Assembly (NCBI GenBank): GCA_019695395.1
Contig: JAIBAD010000003.1
Span: forward strand, 1-63,605
Length of the DNA stretch: 63,605 bases
Direction of reading: 5' to 3'
DNA from: Alphaproteobacteria bacterium
GTDB lineage: Bacteria > Pseudomonadota > Alphaproteobacteria > JAEUKQ01 > JAIBAD01
The notes under the pieces: model-generated
Told to the model about the DNA's origin: nothing
The model's input: the letters and a program-made list of their open reading frames with translations, nothing else
The model's database searches: none
Shown here: piece by piece, positions 26,452 to 35,663 of the stretch
Numbering within the stretch: position 1 is the first letter of the stretch
Layout of the letters: the number at the start of each line of letters is the position of its first letter
Translations under genes and position numbers: made by a program

Positions 26452-27513
26452 ATGGGTACTATTGATATTCAAGAGGTTAAAAAAAGTTATAACAATCACC
26501 CTGTGATTCATGGGTTAACAGTAGGAATCCAAGAAAGTGAATTTATTGTTATAGTAGGTCCATCAGGATGTGGAAAATCAACACTTCTTCGTATGGTCGC
26601 TGGGCTTGAATCTATAACATCGGGTAACATAAGCATTGGTAATAAAATTGTTAACAAACTTGAGCCTAAAGAACGTAATATCGCAATGGTATTTCAAAAT
26701 TATGCGCTTTATCCACATATGACTGTTTTTAATAATATGGCTTATGGCTTAAAAATTGCAGGGACACCAAAAAAAGAAATCATAAATAGGGTTAACCAAG
26801 CAGCAGATCTTTTAGGTATTAATACTTTATTAAATAGAAAACCACGAGAACTTTCCGGAGGACAGCGCCAGCGTGTTGCAATGGGACGTGCCATTGTTCG
26901 GCAACCAACAGCTTTTCTTTTTGATGAACCCTTATCTAATCTTGATGCAAAATTAAGGGTTCAAATGCGAATTGAAATAAAAGAACTTCAACGTAGACTC
27001 AAAACTACTACTCTCTATGTAACACATGACCAAATTGAAGCCATGACTTTAGCTGATCGTCTCATTGTTATGAACAATGGTTTAGCTGAGCAAATTGATA
27101 CGCCTCTTAATATTTATCAAAAACCATCCACAATTTTTGTTGCAGATTTTATTGGATCGCCTTCTATGAATCTTTTACCCAGTATAACAAACCAAACCGG
27201 CAACCAATTAATTTGCTATGGAAATACAATACCTTTATTAAAACCAGTCAATGCTAATCAAGAAATTATTCTTGGCATACGACCAGAACATTTACGTATT
27301 GTTAGAGAAAATTCAGGTTTTTTTAATCTGACAATAAACTTAATTGAAACGTTAGGATCAGATACGTTGATTTATGGTAATCTTGATCATCACACACGTC
27401 TTGTAGCTCGGGTTCCTGCTAATCAAAATTTAACATTAGGACAAAAAATAGGTTTAGATACATCATTAGATCATTTCCATCTTTTTGATAAAAAAACCCA
27501 AAAAAGAATATAA
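26452..27513 (+). CDS. ugpC: sn-glycerol-3-phosphate ABC transporter, ATP-binding protein
   Basis: 353 residues. Walker A GPSGCGKST (36-44), Q-loop MVFQNYALYPHMTV, signature ELSGGQRQRVAMGRAIVR, Walker B TAFLFDEPLSNLDAKLR and H-loop VTHDQIEAMTLADR. The C-terminal third is the MalK/UgpC-type regulatory OB/TOBE domain (IILGIRPEHLRI). AAGG precedes the ATG. It completes the importer; the phosphodiesterase UgpQ is absent from the window. Confidence 0.95.
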   Translation: MGTIDIQEVKKSYNNHPVIHGLTVGIQESEFIVIVGPSGCGKSTLLRMVAGLESITSGNISIGNKIVNKLEPKERNIAMVFQNYALYPHMTVFNNMAYGLKIAGTPKKEIINRVNQAADLLGINTLLNRKPRELSGGQRQRVAMGRAIVRQPTAFLFDEPLSNLDAKLRVQMRIEIKELQRRLKTTTLYVTHDQIEAMTLADRLIVMNNGLAEQIDTPLNIYQKPSTIFVADFIGSPSMNLLPSITNQTGNQLICYGNTIPLLKPVNANQEIILGIRPEHLRIVRENSGFFNLTINLIETLGSDTLIYGNLDHHTRLVARVPANQNLTLGQKIGLDTSLDHFHLFDKKTQKRI

Positions 27514-27696
27514 GATTATTTGTTTAACAAACTAATTTTCTATTTTTTAAACCTAATTGAATTTTATTTGCTTATTTTATAAATAAATATATGAATATTA
27601 TATGAAATTAATTTTATATGAAATAAAATTTCTAAATCTAATAAATTCAATAAATATTAACAATTTGTTAATAAATCTTAATAAAAATTGCAAAAA

Positions 27697-27725
27697 TTAA
27701 CCAATATGATAAGCTAGACTATAAG
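27697..27725 (+). promoter_or_regulatory. Candidate ctrA promoter with CtrA half-site at -35
   Basis: TTAACC (27697-27702) and TATAAG (27720-27725) are 17 bases apart, about 45 bases before the ctrA start. TTAAC at the -35 is the half-site typical of CtrA-activated promoters, so autoregulation is plausible. A pair of TTAA with 6-base spacing lies at 27668-27681. In AT-rich DNA this evidence is modest. Confidence 0.4.
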
Positions 27726-27770
27726 ATTAATTATTAAACATTCAATAAACTAAAATCTGGAGGAAAGATC

Positions 27771-28493
27771 ATGCGTGTATTGCTGGTCGAAGATGATCCA
27801 TCAACAGCCCAAACCATACAATTAATGTTACAGGCAGAAAGTTTTGTTGTTGATACAGCTGGTCTTGGGGAAGACGGCTTAGAAATTGGTAAAATCTATG
27901 ATTATGATTTAATTCTTCTTGATCTTATGCTGCCTGATATGGACGGTTATGAAGTTTTAAAACGTTTACGTGCAGCAAAAATTAATACACCTATTTTGAT
28001 TTTATCTGGACTAAGTGAATTAGATAGTAAAATCAAAGGATTAGGTTTTGGTGCTGATGATTATTTGACTAAGCCTTTTGATAAACGTGAATTAATTGCC
28101 CGTATTCATGCCATTGTACGTAGATCTAAAGGTCATTCAGAATCAATTATTAAAACAGGCAAATTAGTTGTCAACCTAGATGCAGGGACAGCCGAAATGA
28201 ATGGGCAAATTATTAGCTTAACAACTAAAGAATATGCCATTTTGGAATTATTATCATTACGCAAAGGTACCACCTTAACCAAGGAAATGTTTTTAAATCA
28301 TTTATATGGTGGTATGGATGAACCAGAATTAAAAATTATTGATGTGTTTGTGTGCAAATTACGCAAAAAACTTGCTGATGCATCTGGTGGTAGCAATTAT
28401 ATTGAAACTGTTTGGGGACGTGGTTATGTTCTTCGTGATCCAGATGAAAATACAGAAAAAGGTAAAGAGGCTTTACAAAAAAAGGTTGGTTAA
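27771..28493 (+). CDS. ctrA: Cell-cycle response regulator CtrA
   Basis: 240 residues. Master regulator of division, motility and polarity genes in Alphaproteobacteria. [20 protein letters not shown] is the characteristic N-terminus. Phospho-acceptor Asp51 ([15 protein letters not shown]) matches the position in Caulobacter. Receiver (1-118) is followed by a winged helix (about 130-230) with [17 protein letters not shown] and [15 protein letters not shown] seven bases before the ATG gives strong translation. It faces chpT, which encodes its phosphotransferase. Confidence 0.97.
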   Translation: MRVLLVEDDPSTAQTIQLMLQAESFVVDTAGLGEDGLEIGKIYDYDLILLDLMLPDMDGYEVLKRLRAAKINTPILILSGLSELDSKIKGLGFGADDYLTKPFDKRELIARIHAIVRRSKGHSESIIKTGKLVVNLDAGTAEMNGQIISLTTKEYAILELLSLRKGTTLTKEMFLNHLYGGMDEPELKIIDVFVCKLRKKLADASGGSNYIETVWGRGYVLRDPDENTEKGKEALQKKVG

Positions 28494-28513
28494 TATTGCT
28501 TATTGTTTAAAAG

Positions 28514-29158
28514 TTATGAATCATTTGATATAGAAGGTAGTATAATCTTCAATAAAATTGCTTTTTCATCTATTTCATAATTTGCTTTACCTAAAAATTT
28601 ATTAATACAATAATTTAATAAGAGAAGTGGTAAAGTTCTTGGTGTAAGATTGCTAGAATTATTATATATAACGTCATGAATTTCTGGATTTAATTTTATT
28701 ACATTATTTTGTGATTGCACAAACAAAACATTTTCTTTAGTTTCAGTACTAAATTTTACTATTATTGTACCACCTCTCGGTAATGCTTCAGCACATATCA
28801 TAACTGCCAACAAAATAATCTTCCCATTACCTGGTGCTAAAACTTTATCCAAATCTATTTGCCAATCAAATACAATTTTGTTTTCAGTGTAAAGTTCTTG
28901 TGCATAATTCAGTAAATCTTTTGATCCCGTAGGCTTTTCTGCTCCTGCTGATCCAAACGCAAAACGAAAAAATTGCAATAAAGCCATAGCCCGTTTAGAA
29001 CTTTGTGTTAAAAGATTTGCAACTTGTAAAACCATTTCTGTATCACCATCTTCTATCAATTCAACGCCATTAGCAATCGCAGAAATAGGATTAATCAAAT
29101 CATGACAAAACCTAGATGCTAATACTTCTGTCATTTTTTCAGAATATTCAAAAGACAT
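28514..29158 (-). CDS. chpT: Histidine phosphotransferase ChpT
   Basis: 214 residues. Relays phosphate from CckA to CtrA and CpdR. The dimerisation helix carries the phospho-acceptor His19 in LASRFCHDLINPISAIANGV. A degenerate ATPase-like domain follows (about 85-210) without the ATP-binding N- and G-boxes, as in ChpT. It ends 20 bases from ctrA on the other strand. CckA, CpdR and other relay members are outside the window. Confidence 0.9.
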   Translation of the reverse strand: MSFEYSEKMTEVLASRFCHDLINPISAIANGVELIEDGDTEMVLQVANLLTQSSKRAMALLQFFRFAFGSAGAEKPTGSKDLLNYAQELYTENKIVFDWQIDLDKVLAPGNGKIILLAVMICAEALPRGGTIIVKFSTETKENVLFVQSQNNVIKLNPEIHDVIYNNSSNLTPRTLPLLLLNYCINKFLGKANYEIDEKAILLKIILPSISNDS

Positions 29159-29205
29159 ACCTATAATCCTTGTAAATTATAATTTATTATATCTTAGTAA
29201 AAATT

Positions 29206-30075
29206 TTAGAAAAATAAATATTTATTCTTACCAAAGAAAAAAAATTTTCGATAGCACAACCATAAAAGAGGGTAAATTTTATTTTTATTCAAATTTGGGT
29301 TCAAGATATTGTAACGAAAACACTTTAAACGTTTAATATAATATTCGGCAAGATAACCAATAAAAAAAGCGGGCATATTATCCTTCGTTATAAATGATCT
29401 GTATTCTCTAATTTTTATTAAATATTCTTCTGCATTATTTACCATTTCATGAGCTAAGTGAATTAAAGAATGTGACGACGTACAATCAGTTAAATTTTTT
29501 ACATCAACATTCCAAAAGGATAATCTATCCTGGGGCAAGAAAATTTTATCTTGTTTTAAATAATGAGCAAAAGATCTTAATAATCCTATTATGACCCAAG
29601 CTATACCCATATTATCAGAAATATGTTTAAGTGGCTCTTTAAAATTTTGGTGTAAAATATATAAAGTTAATATAATCAATGGTGATGATGTATCACGCGC
29701 ATAATCAATAAATTGGTTTGTTGTTTCAAAAACATTTAATTCTATACCTATCTTTCTTGCTGTAAAAATTTGTGTAAATAAATTTTTAGGTAAAAAAAAT
29801 TCTTTTATAATTACTTTTAAAGATCGAAGTAGAGGTGTTGGCGGAATAAATTGATCATCTTTATATATATAATCAATTTGGTCCTGCCACCATTGTATTT
29901 TAATCAGACTAATTAATGGATCTTTTACTGATGTTGTTATGTATGCAATTTCATAATTAAAATTGTATAAAATAGCTAGTGGTTCTCGAAATTTAGATTT
30001 TACAAAAAGTATGGTTAAATATCTATCATAATCATTTTTTTTTAAAAGTGATAACCACAAATATTCAACCCTCAA
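29206..30075 (-). CDS. Squalene/phytoene synthase-like protein (NDUFAF6-like)
   Basis: 289 residues. The trans-isoprenyl-diphosphate synthase fold is recognisable from FREPLAILYNFNYEIAYI, LIKIQWWQDQIDYIY and NMGIAWVIIGLLRSFAHYLK. The second aspartate-rich motif that binds Mg-diphosphate in true synthases (RDxxED-like) is replaced by RSFAHYLKQDKIFLP, so catalysis is doubtful. Mitochondrial NDUFAF6, a complex I assembly factor, and its alphaproteobacterial relatives beside secF share this. The start is TTG at 30075, chosen because the next in-frame starts lie inside the fold; no clear ribosome binding site. 15 bases after secF. Confidence 0.72.
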   Translation of the reverse strand: MRVEYLWLSLLKKNDYDRYLTILFVKSKFREPLAILYNFNYEIAYITTSVKDPLISLIKIQWWQDQIDYIYKDDQFIPPTPLLRSLKVIIKEFFLPKNLFTQIFTARKIGIELNVFETTNQFIDYARDTSSPLIILTLYILHQNFKEPLKHISDNMGIAWVIIGLLRSFAHYLKQDKIFLPQDRLSFWNVDVKNLTDCTSSHSLIHLAHEMVNNAEEYLIKIREYRSFITKDNMPAFFIGYLAEYYIKRLKCFRYNILNPNLNKNKIYPLLWLCYRKFFFFGKNKYLFF

Positions 30076-30090
30076 TGTTTTGATTAATCA

Positions 30091-31026
30091 TTAAGTAGAA
30101 AGCTGAGACTGATTTTCTTTCTCTTTTATAAATGTATTGGGCCTTAAACGCATATAAAGTAAAAGAGGTGTCGCAACGCATATAGATGAATATGTACCAA
30201 TAATGATGCCCCAAATAAGCGCTATAGAAAAGCCATATAATACCTCCCCACCAAAAATATAAAGCGCAATAACTGAAAGAAGTGTTAAACCACTCGTCAT
30301 TATTGTACGTGATAAGGTATGATTAATAGCAAGGTTAATCAAATCATATAAAGGCATCGTTTTATAACGTTTTAACTCATCACGTACCCGATCATAAAGG
30401 ACAACAGTATCGTTTACTGAAAAGCCCGCTATTGTTAAAATAGCCGCCACAGTATTTAAATTAAATTCCATACCTGTTAAAGAAAAAAGACCCACAATGG
30501 TAATACAATCGTGAAATGTTGCCAAAATGGCATTAATTGCAAATTGCCATTCATAACGAAACCAAATATAAATTGCAATACCAACAAGTGCTAAAAAGGT
30601 TGCCAAGGTTGCAGTTTGAATTAATTCCCCTCCCACTTTAGGACCTACATATTCTGTTCGTCTAATTTCAACTGTATCACCTAAAATATTTTTAACTTTA
30701 TCAATAAGTTGGGTTTGATTTTCATCTTCATGTTGTATTGGCAATCTAATCAAAATATCTTGGGGTGATCCAAATTGTTGGAGCGTAACCTCTCCCATAT
30801 TTAAATTAGTAAATTTTTCACGCATTTGTGCAAGATCTTCGGCTGTTGATGTGCGCACCTCTAAAAGAAGCCCACCTGCAAAATCGATGCCGTAATTTAA
30901 CCCTTTAGTAAACACAAGAATAAAAGAACCTACAGTCATAATAACAGAAAGACAGAAAAGTAATTTATGAAATCTCATAAAATTAATTTTTGTACCTGCA
31001 GGTATAAGATGAATACCTCTAAACAC
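30091..31026 (-). CDS. secF: Protein translocase subunit SecF
   Basis: 311 residues. Inner-membrane partner of SecD that uses proton motive force to pull proteins out of the Sec channel. First transmembrane helix about 24-45; GLNYGIDFAGGLLLEVR is the family signature; YVGPKVGGELIQTATLATFLAL starts the second helix region; AAILTIAGFSVNDTVVLYDRVRDE and LSRTIMTSGLTLL are conserved. Start is GTG, supported by GGAG eight bases upstream. Follows secD by 19 bases. Confidence 0.97.
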   Translation of the reverse strand: MFRGIHLIPAGTKINFMRFHKLLFCLSVIMTVGSFILVFTKGLNYGIDFAGGLLLEVRTSTAEDLAQMREKFTNLNMGEVTLQQFGSPQDILIRLPIQHEDENQTQLIDKVKNILGDTVEIRRTEYVGPKVGGELIQTATLATFLALVGIAIYIWFRYEWQFAINAILATFHDCITIVGLFSLTGMEFNLNTVAAILTIAGFSVNDTVVLYDRVRDELKRYKTMPLYDLINLAINHTLSRTIMTSGLTLLSVIALYIFGGEVLYGFSIALIWGIIIGTYSSICVATPLLLYMRLRPNTFIKEKENQSQLST

Positions 31027-31045
31027 TTGATTTACTCCATCAATA

Positions 31046-32629
31046 TTAAATTGGTAACGATTTAGGCCGTGCTCTTTTATACCAAATAGCGATCATTAAT
31101 CTTGTTACCATAACAGCTGTAAACATAGAAATAATGATCCCTAAAGAAAGGGTAATCGCAAAACCTTTCACAGGCCCAGATCCAAGCATAAAAAGAATAA
31201 CTGAAGATAATAATGCACTAAGGTTAGCATCCAAAATCGTTCTTTGCGCCTCTTTAAATCCATAATCTAGAGCTGTTGCAACCCCTCTTCCATTACGTGC
31301 TTCTTCTTTCATTCTTTCAAAAATCAAGACATTAGCATCGACAGCCATCCCCATAGTTAGCACAATACCGGCAATACCAGGCAGCGTTAAGGTTGCACCT
31401 AATAATGATAGACTCGCTAACAATAAGATACCATTTAAAATTAACGCAATATTCGCAAATAATCCAAAAATACTATAAAAAAGAAACATAGCACCCACAA
31501 TTAAAACCACAGCAATAATACATGCAAGTTTACCAGCTTGGATTGAATCTGATCCGAGATCTGCCCCCACTGTTCTTTCTTCAACAATTTTTAAAGGTGC
31601 AGGTAAAGCGCCAGCCCTTAAAAGGAGTGCTAATTCTTTAGCAGACTCGGTCGTAAAATTACCAGATATTACACCACTACCTCCTAAGATTGGTTGTCTA
31701 ATAACAGGTGCACTAATCACTTTACCATCTAAAACAATAGCTAATCTTTTGCCTACATTCTCTTTCGTTGCATCACCAAAACGTCTACTTCCTAAAGAGT
31801 TAAATTCAAAATATACAACTGGCATGTTTTGATCAAAACTTTGCGTTGCATTAACCAAATCTTCACCTCCAACAATAATTCGTCTTTGAATTACCTCAAA
31901 AGCATTTCCACCAGATCGTTCATTTTCTGCAACTGGAAGAAGTTCAGAACCCGCAGGTAATTGTCCTGCTTTAGCCATTGCGGGAGAAATTGTTTCATCA
32001 ACTAATTTAAAAGCTAATTTTGCTGTTTTCCCAAGTCTTGATTTTACTTGCTCGGGATTGCTAACTCCTGGTATTTGCAAAACTATACGGTTATCACCCT
32101 GACGAATAATGGTAGGTTCTGTTGTACCTGTTTCATCTATGCGTCTTCTGACAATTTCAATCGATTGTTCAACGGCTTGGGTTTGTAAATTTTTAAGACT
32201 ATCTTCATGAAATTCTAATTCTATCAAACCACTTTCACCAACCTTTAAAGTCATGTCCTTAGTTATATTAGCACTGGCTAATATATCACGAATTGCAGAT
32301 ATATTACCTGTATCACGTGGTTGAAAAGTAATACTATTATCTTTAACACCTAAATCTGTATAACCTATATTTTCTTTGCGCAACGCAGTTCTAACATTAT
32401 CTACAACATTTAAAAGTCGATCACGAATAAGAGTTTTTGTATCTACTTCCAATAATAAATGTGATCCACCTTGCAAATCTAACCCAAGAGAAATTTGTCC
32501 TTTAGGTAACCATCCAGGAAGTGACGCAATAATATTACGTGGAAACAAATTAAGTCCAGCAACAAAGCATCCGATGACAATAATAAAAATTATAAGAATA
32601 ATTTTCCAAGGTTCAAAATGAAGACGCAT
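31046..32629 (-). CDS. secD: Protein translocase subunit SecD
   Basis: 527 residues. One N-terminal helix (about 9-30), a large periplasmic domain with SLGLDLQGGSHLLLEVD and VEIVRRRIDETGTTEPTIIRQG-type P1 signature, then five helices with GVVLTxGMAVDANVLIFERMKEE-like segment GIVLTMGMAVDANVLIFERM and the final AITLSLGIIISMFTAVMVTR. Length normal for alphaproteobacteria. Forms SecDF-YajC with its neighbours. Confidence 0.97.
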   Translation of the reverse strand: MRLHFEPWKIILIIFIIVIGCFVAGLNLFPRNIIASLPGWLPKGQISLGLDLQGGSHLLLEVDTKTLIRDRLLNVVDNVRTALRKENIGYTDLGVKDNSITFQPRDTGNISAIRDILASANITKDMTLKVGESGLIELEFHEDSLKNLQTQAVEQSIEIVRRRIDETGTTEPTIIRQGDNRIVLQIPGVSNPEQVKSRLGKTAKLAFKLVDETISPAMAKAGQLPAGSELLPVAENERSGGNAFEVIQRRIIVGGEDLVNATQSFDQNMPVVYFEFNSLGSRRFGDATKENVGKRLAIVLDGKVISAPVIRQPILGGSGVISGNFTTESAKELALLLRAGALPAPLKIVEERTVGADLGSDSIQAGKLACIIAVVLIVGAMFLFYSIFGLFANIALILNGILLLASLSLLGATLTLPGIAGIVLTMGMAVDANVLIFERMKEEARNGRGVATALDYGFKEAQRTILDANLSALLSSVILFMLGSGPVKGFAITLSLGIIISMFTAVMVTRLMIAIWYKRARPKSLPI

Positions 32630-32678
32630 AACATACCTTAATTCATTATCTAAAAATTAGTATTTTATTGGATAAAAA

Positions 32679-33050
32679 TTATACTTTTTCTTCTTTTACA
32701 GTTTCATTTTGTGCATCATTTTTATCTTTTTCTGATTGATTTAGAACCTCACTTACAGCACCCCTGGCAATACGTATTTTGACACCTTCAGCAATTTCTA
32801 TTTGTAGCTCTGTATCACTTATAATTTTACTTACTTGGGCAATAATACCACCAGAAGTTAAAATTTTATCACCTTTACGCAAATTTTGGATCAATTGTTT
32901 ATGATCTTTCATTTTTTTTTGCTGAGGACGAATAAGTAAAAAATAAAAAACTACAAAAATAAGAACAAGAGGTAACAATTGAACTAGAAAACCACCACTA
33001 CCTGATGCAGCTGTCGCAGTTGTTTGTGCATATGCTAATGAAAATATCAT
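32679..33050 (-). CDS. yajC: Sec translocase accessory protein YajC
   Basis: 123 residues. One transmembrane helix (about 22-42, LLPLVLIFVVFYFLLIRPQQ) followed by a small basic cytoplasmic domain with the signature RPQQKKMKDHKQLIQNLRKGDKI. A longer frame begins at 33062, but GGAG six bases before the ATG at 33050 (and encoded by the upstream codons) favours the shorter start. The C-terminal tail is a charged extension. Confidence 0.94.
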   Translation of the reverse strand: MIFSLAYAQTTATAASGSGGFLVQLLPLVLIFVVFYFLLIRPQQKKMKDHKQLIQNLRKGDKILTSGGIIAQVSKIISDTELQIEIAEGVKIRIARGAVSEVLNQSEKDKNDAQNETVKEEKV

Positions 33051-33172
33051 AAAGAGCTCCATTTATAATTTTATCCTTCTTGACTATAAGCAGTGGCTTC
33101 ATGAATTGCAACCTTTGCTTATTAATTTTTTACCTAAAATTAAATATTATACCTTCAATACAATTAAACACC

Positions 33173-34225
33173 TTATTGTTTTATATTTTCTGCTGAACTA
33201 ACTAAAGCAGGTTGTTTTTTTAAAAATTCTAGAGGATTAACAGCATTTTCACCTTGTCTAATTTCAAAATGTAACTGTGGCTTTGATACATATCCCGTTT
33301 TACCAGCTTCAGCAATAATATCACCTCTTTTAACTATATCATCTACTTTTACTAATAAACTCTTATTATGCGCATAAGCTGTAATCCAATTATCTGCATG
33401 ACGAATTAAGACAAGATTACCAAAACCTTTTAATTGATTACCTGCATAAGCAACAATCCCCCCTGCAGAAGCTTTAACAGCTTTCCCTTCTTTTACTTCA
33501 ATATTAATTCCGTCATTATAAGCACCATTTTTTTTAGGTCCAAATTCTGAAATAGTTTTTCCTTCTATCGGCCAAAAAAACTCTAATTTTTCTTCTTTAA
33601 CTTTTAGATTATTATCCATTATTTTTTGTTCTGATGCTGATATCAAATCATCTTGTTTGGGCATTTCCTTAACAGGAAGCAAAACCATAGCCTTTTCTGG
33701 CTCTTGTAATTTAAACTCACTAGATAAATTTTTACCTTCATATGAATTAGAAACCGTATTTTTGTTTTCTGATTTTTCGGATAGAAATTGCATTCTAGGA
33801 ATATTTATCGAAGCTTCTTCTATTTTATCATTTTTATTTTGGGTATTGTTTTTTTCATCAGATAATGGCTGAATTTCGGCAACTATTCTATCTACTACAT
33901 GGGCTTGGGGTAATTGTGTTATAGATACAGAAGATTTAGGAATAATAAGAGATTGGCCAACGTAAAGACGAAAAGGTGGTTTTAATTGATTGGCTTCTAT
34001 TAATTTTTGTTTGGAAATTTTATAATAATTAGATAAACCATGAACTGTGTCCTTAGCTTTTACTTTATACATAATGGGGGTACCAATTACAATTGGCTCA
34101 GCGCTAGCTAAAGGTACAGGTGGTACATTCTTCGTATATTTGTTTAATGGATTGCACGCGACTAAAAAACAAAGAAGCAATATAAATAATAAATAGCCCG
34201 ATAAATAATTTCTTTTCGTTATCAT
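33173..34225 (-). CDS. nlpD: NlpD-like lipoprotein: LysM plus degenerate LytM/M23 domain
   Basis: 350 residues. Lipoprotein signal with lipobox LVAC (Cys24). LysM peptidoglycan-binding domain at about 50-96 (VKAKDTVHGLSNYYKI..YVGQSLIIP), a long low-complexity linker, then an M23/LytM domain (about 218-340). The first zinc histidine is missing (KNGAYNDGINIEV) and the HxH segment reads YAHN, as in E. coli NlpD, so it should activate an amidase rather than cut peptidoglycan. The gene follows surE and pcm, the same order as surE-pcm-nlpD in enterobacteria. Confidence 0.87.
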   Translation of the reverse strand: MITKRNYLSGYLLFILLLCFLVACNPLNKYTKNVPPVPLASAEPIVIGTPIMYKVKAKDTVHGLSNYYKISKQKLIEANQLKPPFRLYVGQSLIIPKSSVSITQLPQAHVVDRIVAEIQPLSDEKNNTQNKNDKIEEASINIPRMQFLSEKSENKNTVSNSYEGKNLSSEFKLQEPEKAMVLLPVKEMPKQDDLISASEQKIMDNNLKVKEEKLEFFWPIEGKTISEFGPKKNGAYNDGINIEVKEGKAVKASAGGIVAYAGNQLKGFGNLVLIRHADNWITAYAHNKSLLVKVDDIVKRGDIIAEAGKTGYVSKPQLHFEIRQGENAVNPLEFLKKQPALVSSAENIKQ

Positions 34226-34239
34226 AATTTAATTCAAAA

Positions 34240-34884
34240 TTAATTATCTTTTGGAAGATTACCTTTAATTAGGGGAACAAATTTAACTGGGCCTATAGAT
34301 TGATAAACTGGTCCTTGTTCAGTACGTGTTACACGATAAAGTTCTTGTTTGCCACGATGTGATCCTAATGGCAATACCATAATTCCATTAAATACCAATT
34401 GATCAAATAAATTATGAGGAAAGTCTGCTGCTGCTGCTGTTATAATGATTCTATCAAATGGTGCATGTTGTATCCAACCTACAGAACCATCTGCATGTTG
34501 CATCACAATATTTGAATAGCATAATTTATGCAATCGCTCTTTTGCCTCATTTAACAATGGCAAATAACGTTCGATTGTATAAACTCTTTTAGCAAGGCAA
34601 GATAAAACTGCTGTTTGATAGCCAGACCCAGTTCCTATTTCTAAAACCTTATGTTTTTTGTTAAGGGATAATGCTTGAGTCATAGAAGCCACAATTTCTG
34701 GCTGACTTAAAGTTTGGCTGTGACCAATCGGCAATGTTTTGTTTTCATAAGCTTGGTCTTGAAATGGCTCAGGTACAAATATTTCGCGAGGTACACGTTC
34801 AATTGCAGCCAAAACTGACGTATCGGTAATGCCTGAACGTCGAAGCAACATAATTAAACGAATTTTACGTGCTTCTAAACTCAA
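34240..34884 (-). CDS. pcm: Protein-L-isoaspartate O-methyltransferase
   Basis: 214 residues. Repairs isoaspartyl damage with S-adenosylmethionine. Signatures: RVPREIFVPEPFQDQAYENK, LPIGHSQTLSQPEIVA, SAM-binding VLEIGTGSGYQTAVLS, and DRIIITAAAADFP. Start is TTG at 34884 overlapping the surE stop (TTGA); AAAAGGGA lies seven bases upstream, and the next ATG would remove 11 conserved residues. Confidence 0.95.
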   Translation of the reverse strand: MSLEARKIRLIMLLRRSGITDTSVLAAIERVPREIFVPEPFQDQAYENKTLPIGHSQTLSQPEIVASMTQALSLNKKHKVLEIGTGSGYQTAVLSCLAKRVYTIERYLPLLNEAKERLHKLCYSNIVMQHADGSVGWIQHAPFDRIIITAAAADFPHNLFDQLVFNGIMVLPLGSHRGKQELYRVTRTEQGPVYQSIGPVKFVPLIKGNLPKDN

Positions 34885-35663
34885 GAAAAAATCCCTTTTA
34901 ATTTTTTCAAACTTAATTCATGAGTTAAATCCAGATGTAAAGGTGTAATAGAAATTGCTTGATCATGAATAGCAGATAAATCTGTATCTGGATCAGCAGA
35001 TTGATTATTTGTAAAATCCCCGATCCACAAATAAGGTCTACCTAGGGGATCTGTAATTGATGCAACTTGTATCGTTGATGCTCTTCTTCCTTGTCTTACA
35101 ACACGAATCCCTTTTACATCTTTACTATTACAATTTGGAAAATTAACATTAATTAATGTACTTGGAGACCAATCCATTTGAAATAATTTATTAACAACTA
35201 TAGGTCCATAATGTTCAGCAACTTGCCAATCTATATTATGTTCTTTATCACGCATTTGACTTAAAGCAATGGATGGTATACCAAGGAGAGCAGATTCCAT
35301 AGCTGCAGCAATTGTTCCAGAATATGTTATGTCTTCACCTATATTAGTACCGCGGTTAACACCTGATAAAACAATATCGGGTTTTTTGTCACGTAAAATT
35401 TGGTTGACTGCAATTAACACACAATCCGTCGGGGTCCCATCAACAAAAAATTGTCGTTCTGCAATTTGACCCACTTGTAACGGTCGTCTTAAAGTTAATG
35501 AATGAGCTGCCCCACTTTGTTCAACGGCAGGTGCAACAACCCATACATCTGAACTTAATTGTTCTGCTATTTTACGTAATACTTTAATACCTGGAGCATA
35601 GATACCATCGTCATTTGTGACCAATATTCGACAATTCTGTGAATTTTTTAAAGTTTCAGACAT
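34881..35663 (-). CDS. surE: 5'/3'-nucleotidase SurE
   Basis: 260 residues. Metal-dependent nucleotidase associated with stationary-phase survival. Key segments: [14 protein letters not shown] (metal-binding Asp pair), [58 protein letters not shown]. An in-frame ATG lies at 35687, eight codons earlier and within serS. I prefer 35663, with AAAAAGG upstream and only 8 bases of overlap with serS. Cotranscribed with serS, pcm and the NlpD-like gene. Confidence 0.95.
   Translation of the reverse strand: MSETLKNSQNCRILVTNDDGIYAPGIKVLRKIAEQLSSDVWVVAPAVEQSGAAHSLTLRRPLQVGQIAERQFFVDGTPTDCVLIAVNQILRDKKPDIVLSGVNRGTNIGEDITYSGTIAAAMESALLGIPSIALSQMRDKEHNIDWQVAEHYGPIVVNKLFQMDWSPSTLINVNFPNCNSKDVKGIRVVRQGRRASTIQVASITDPLGRPYLWIGDFTNNQSADPDTDLSAIHDQAISITPLHLDLTHELSLKKLKGIFS

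Noticed and set aside
27668-27681. TTAA-N6-TTAA as a full CtrA box
   Set aside because: The consensus spacing is seven, and TTAA pairs are frequent by chance in such AT-rich DNA. A similar N6 pair at 55850-55863 is not supported either.
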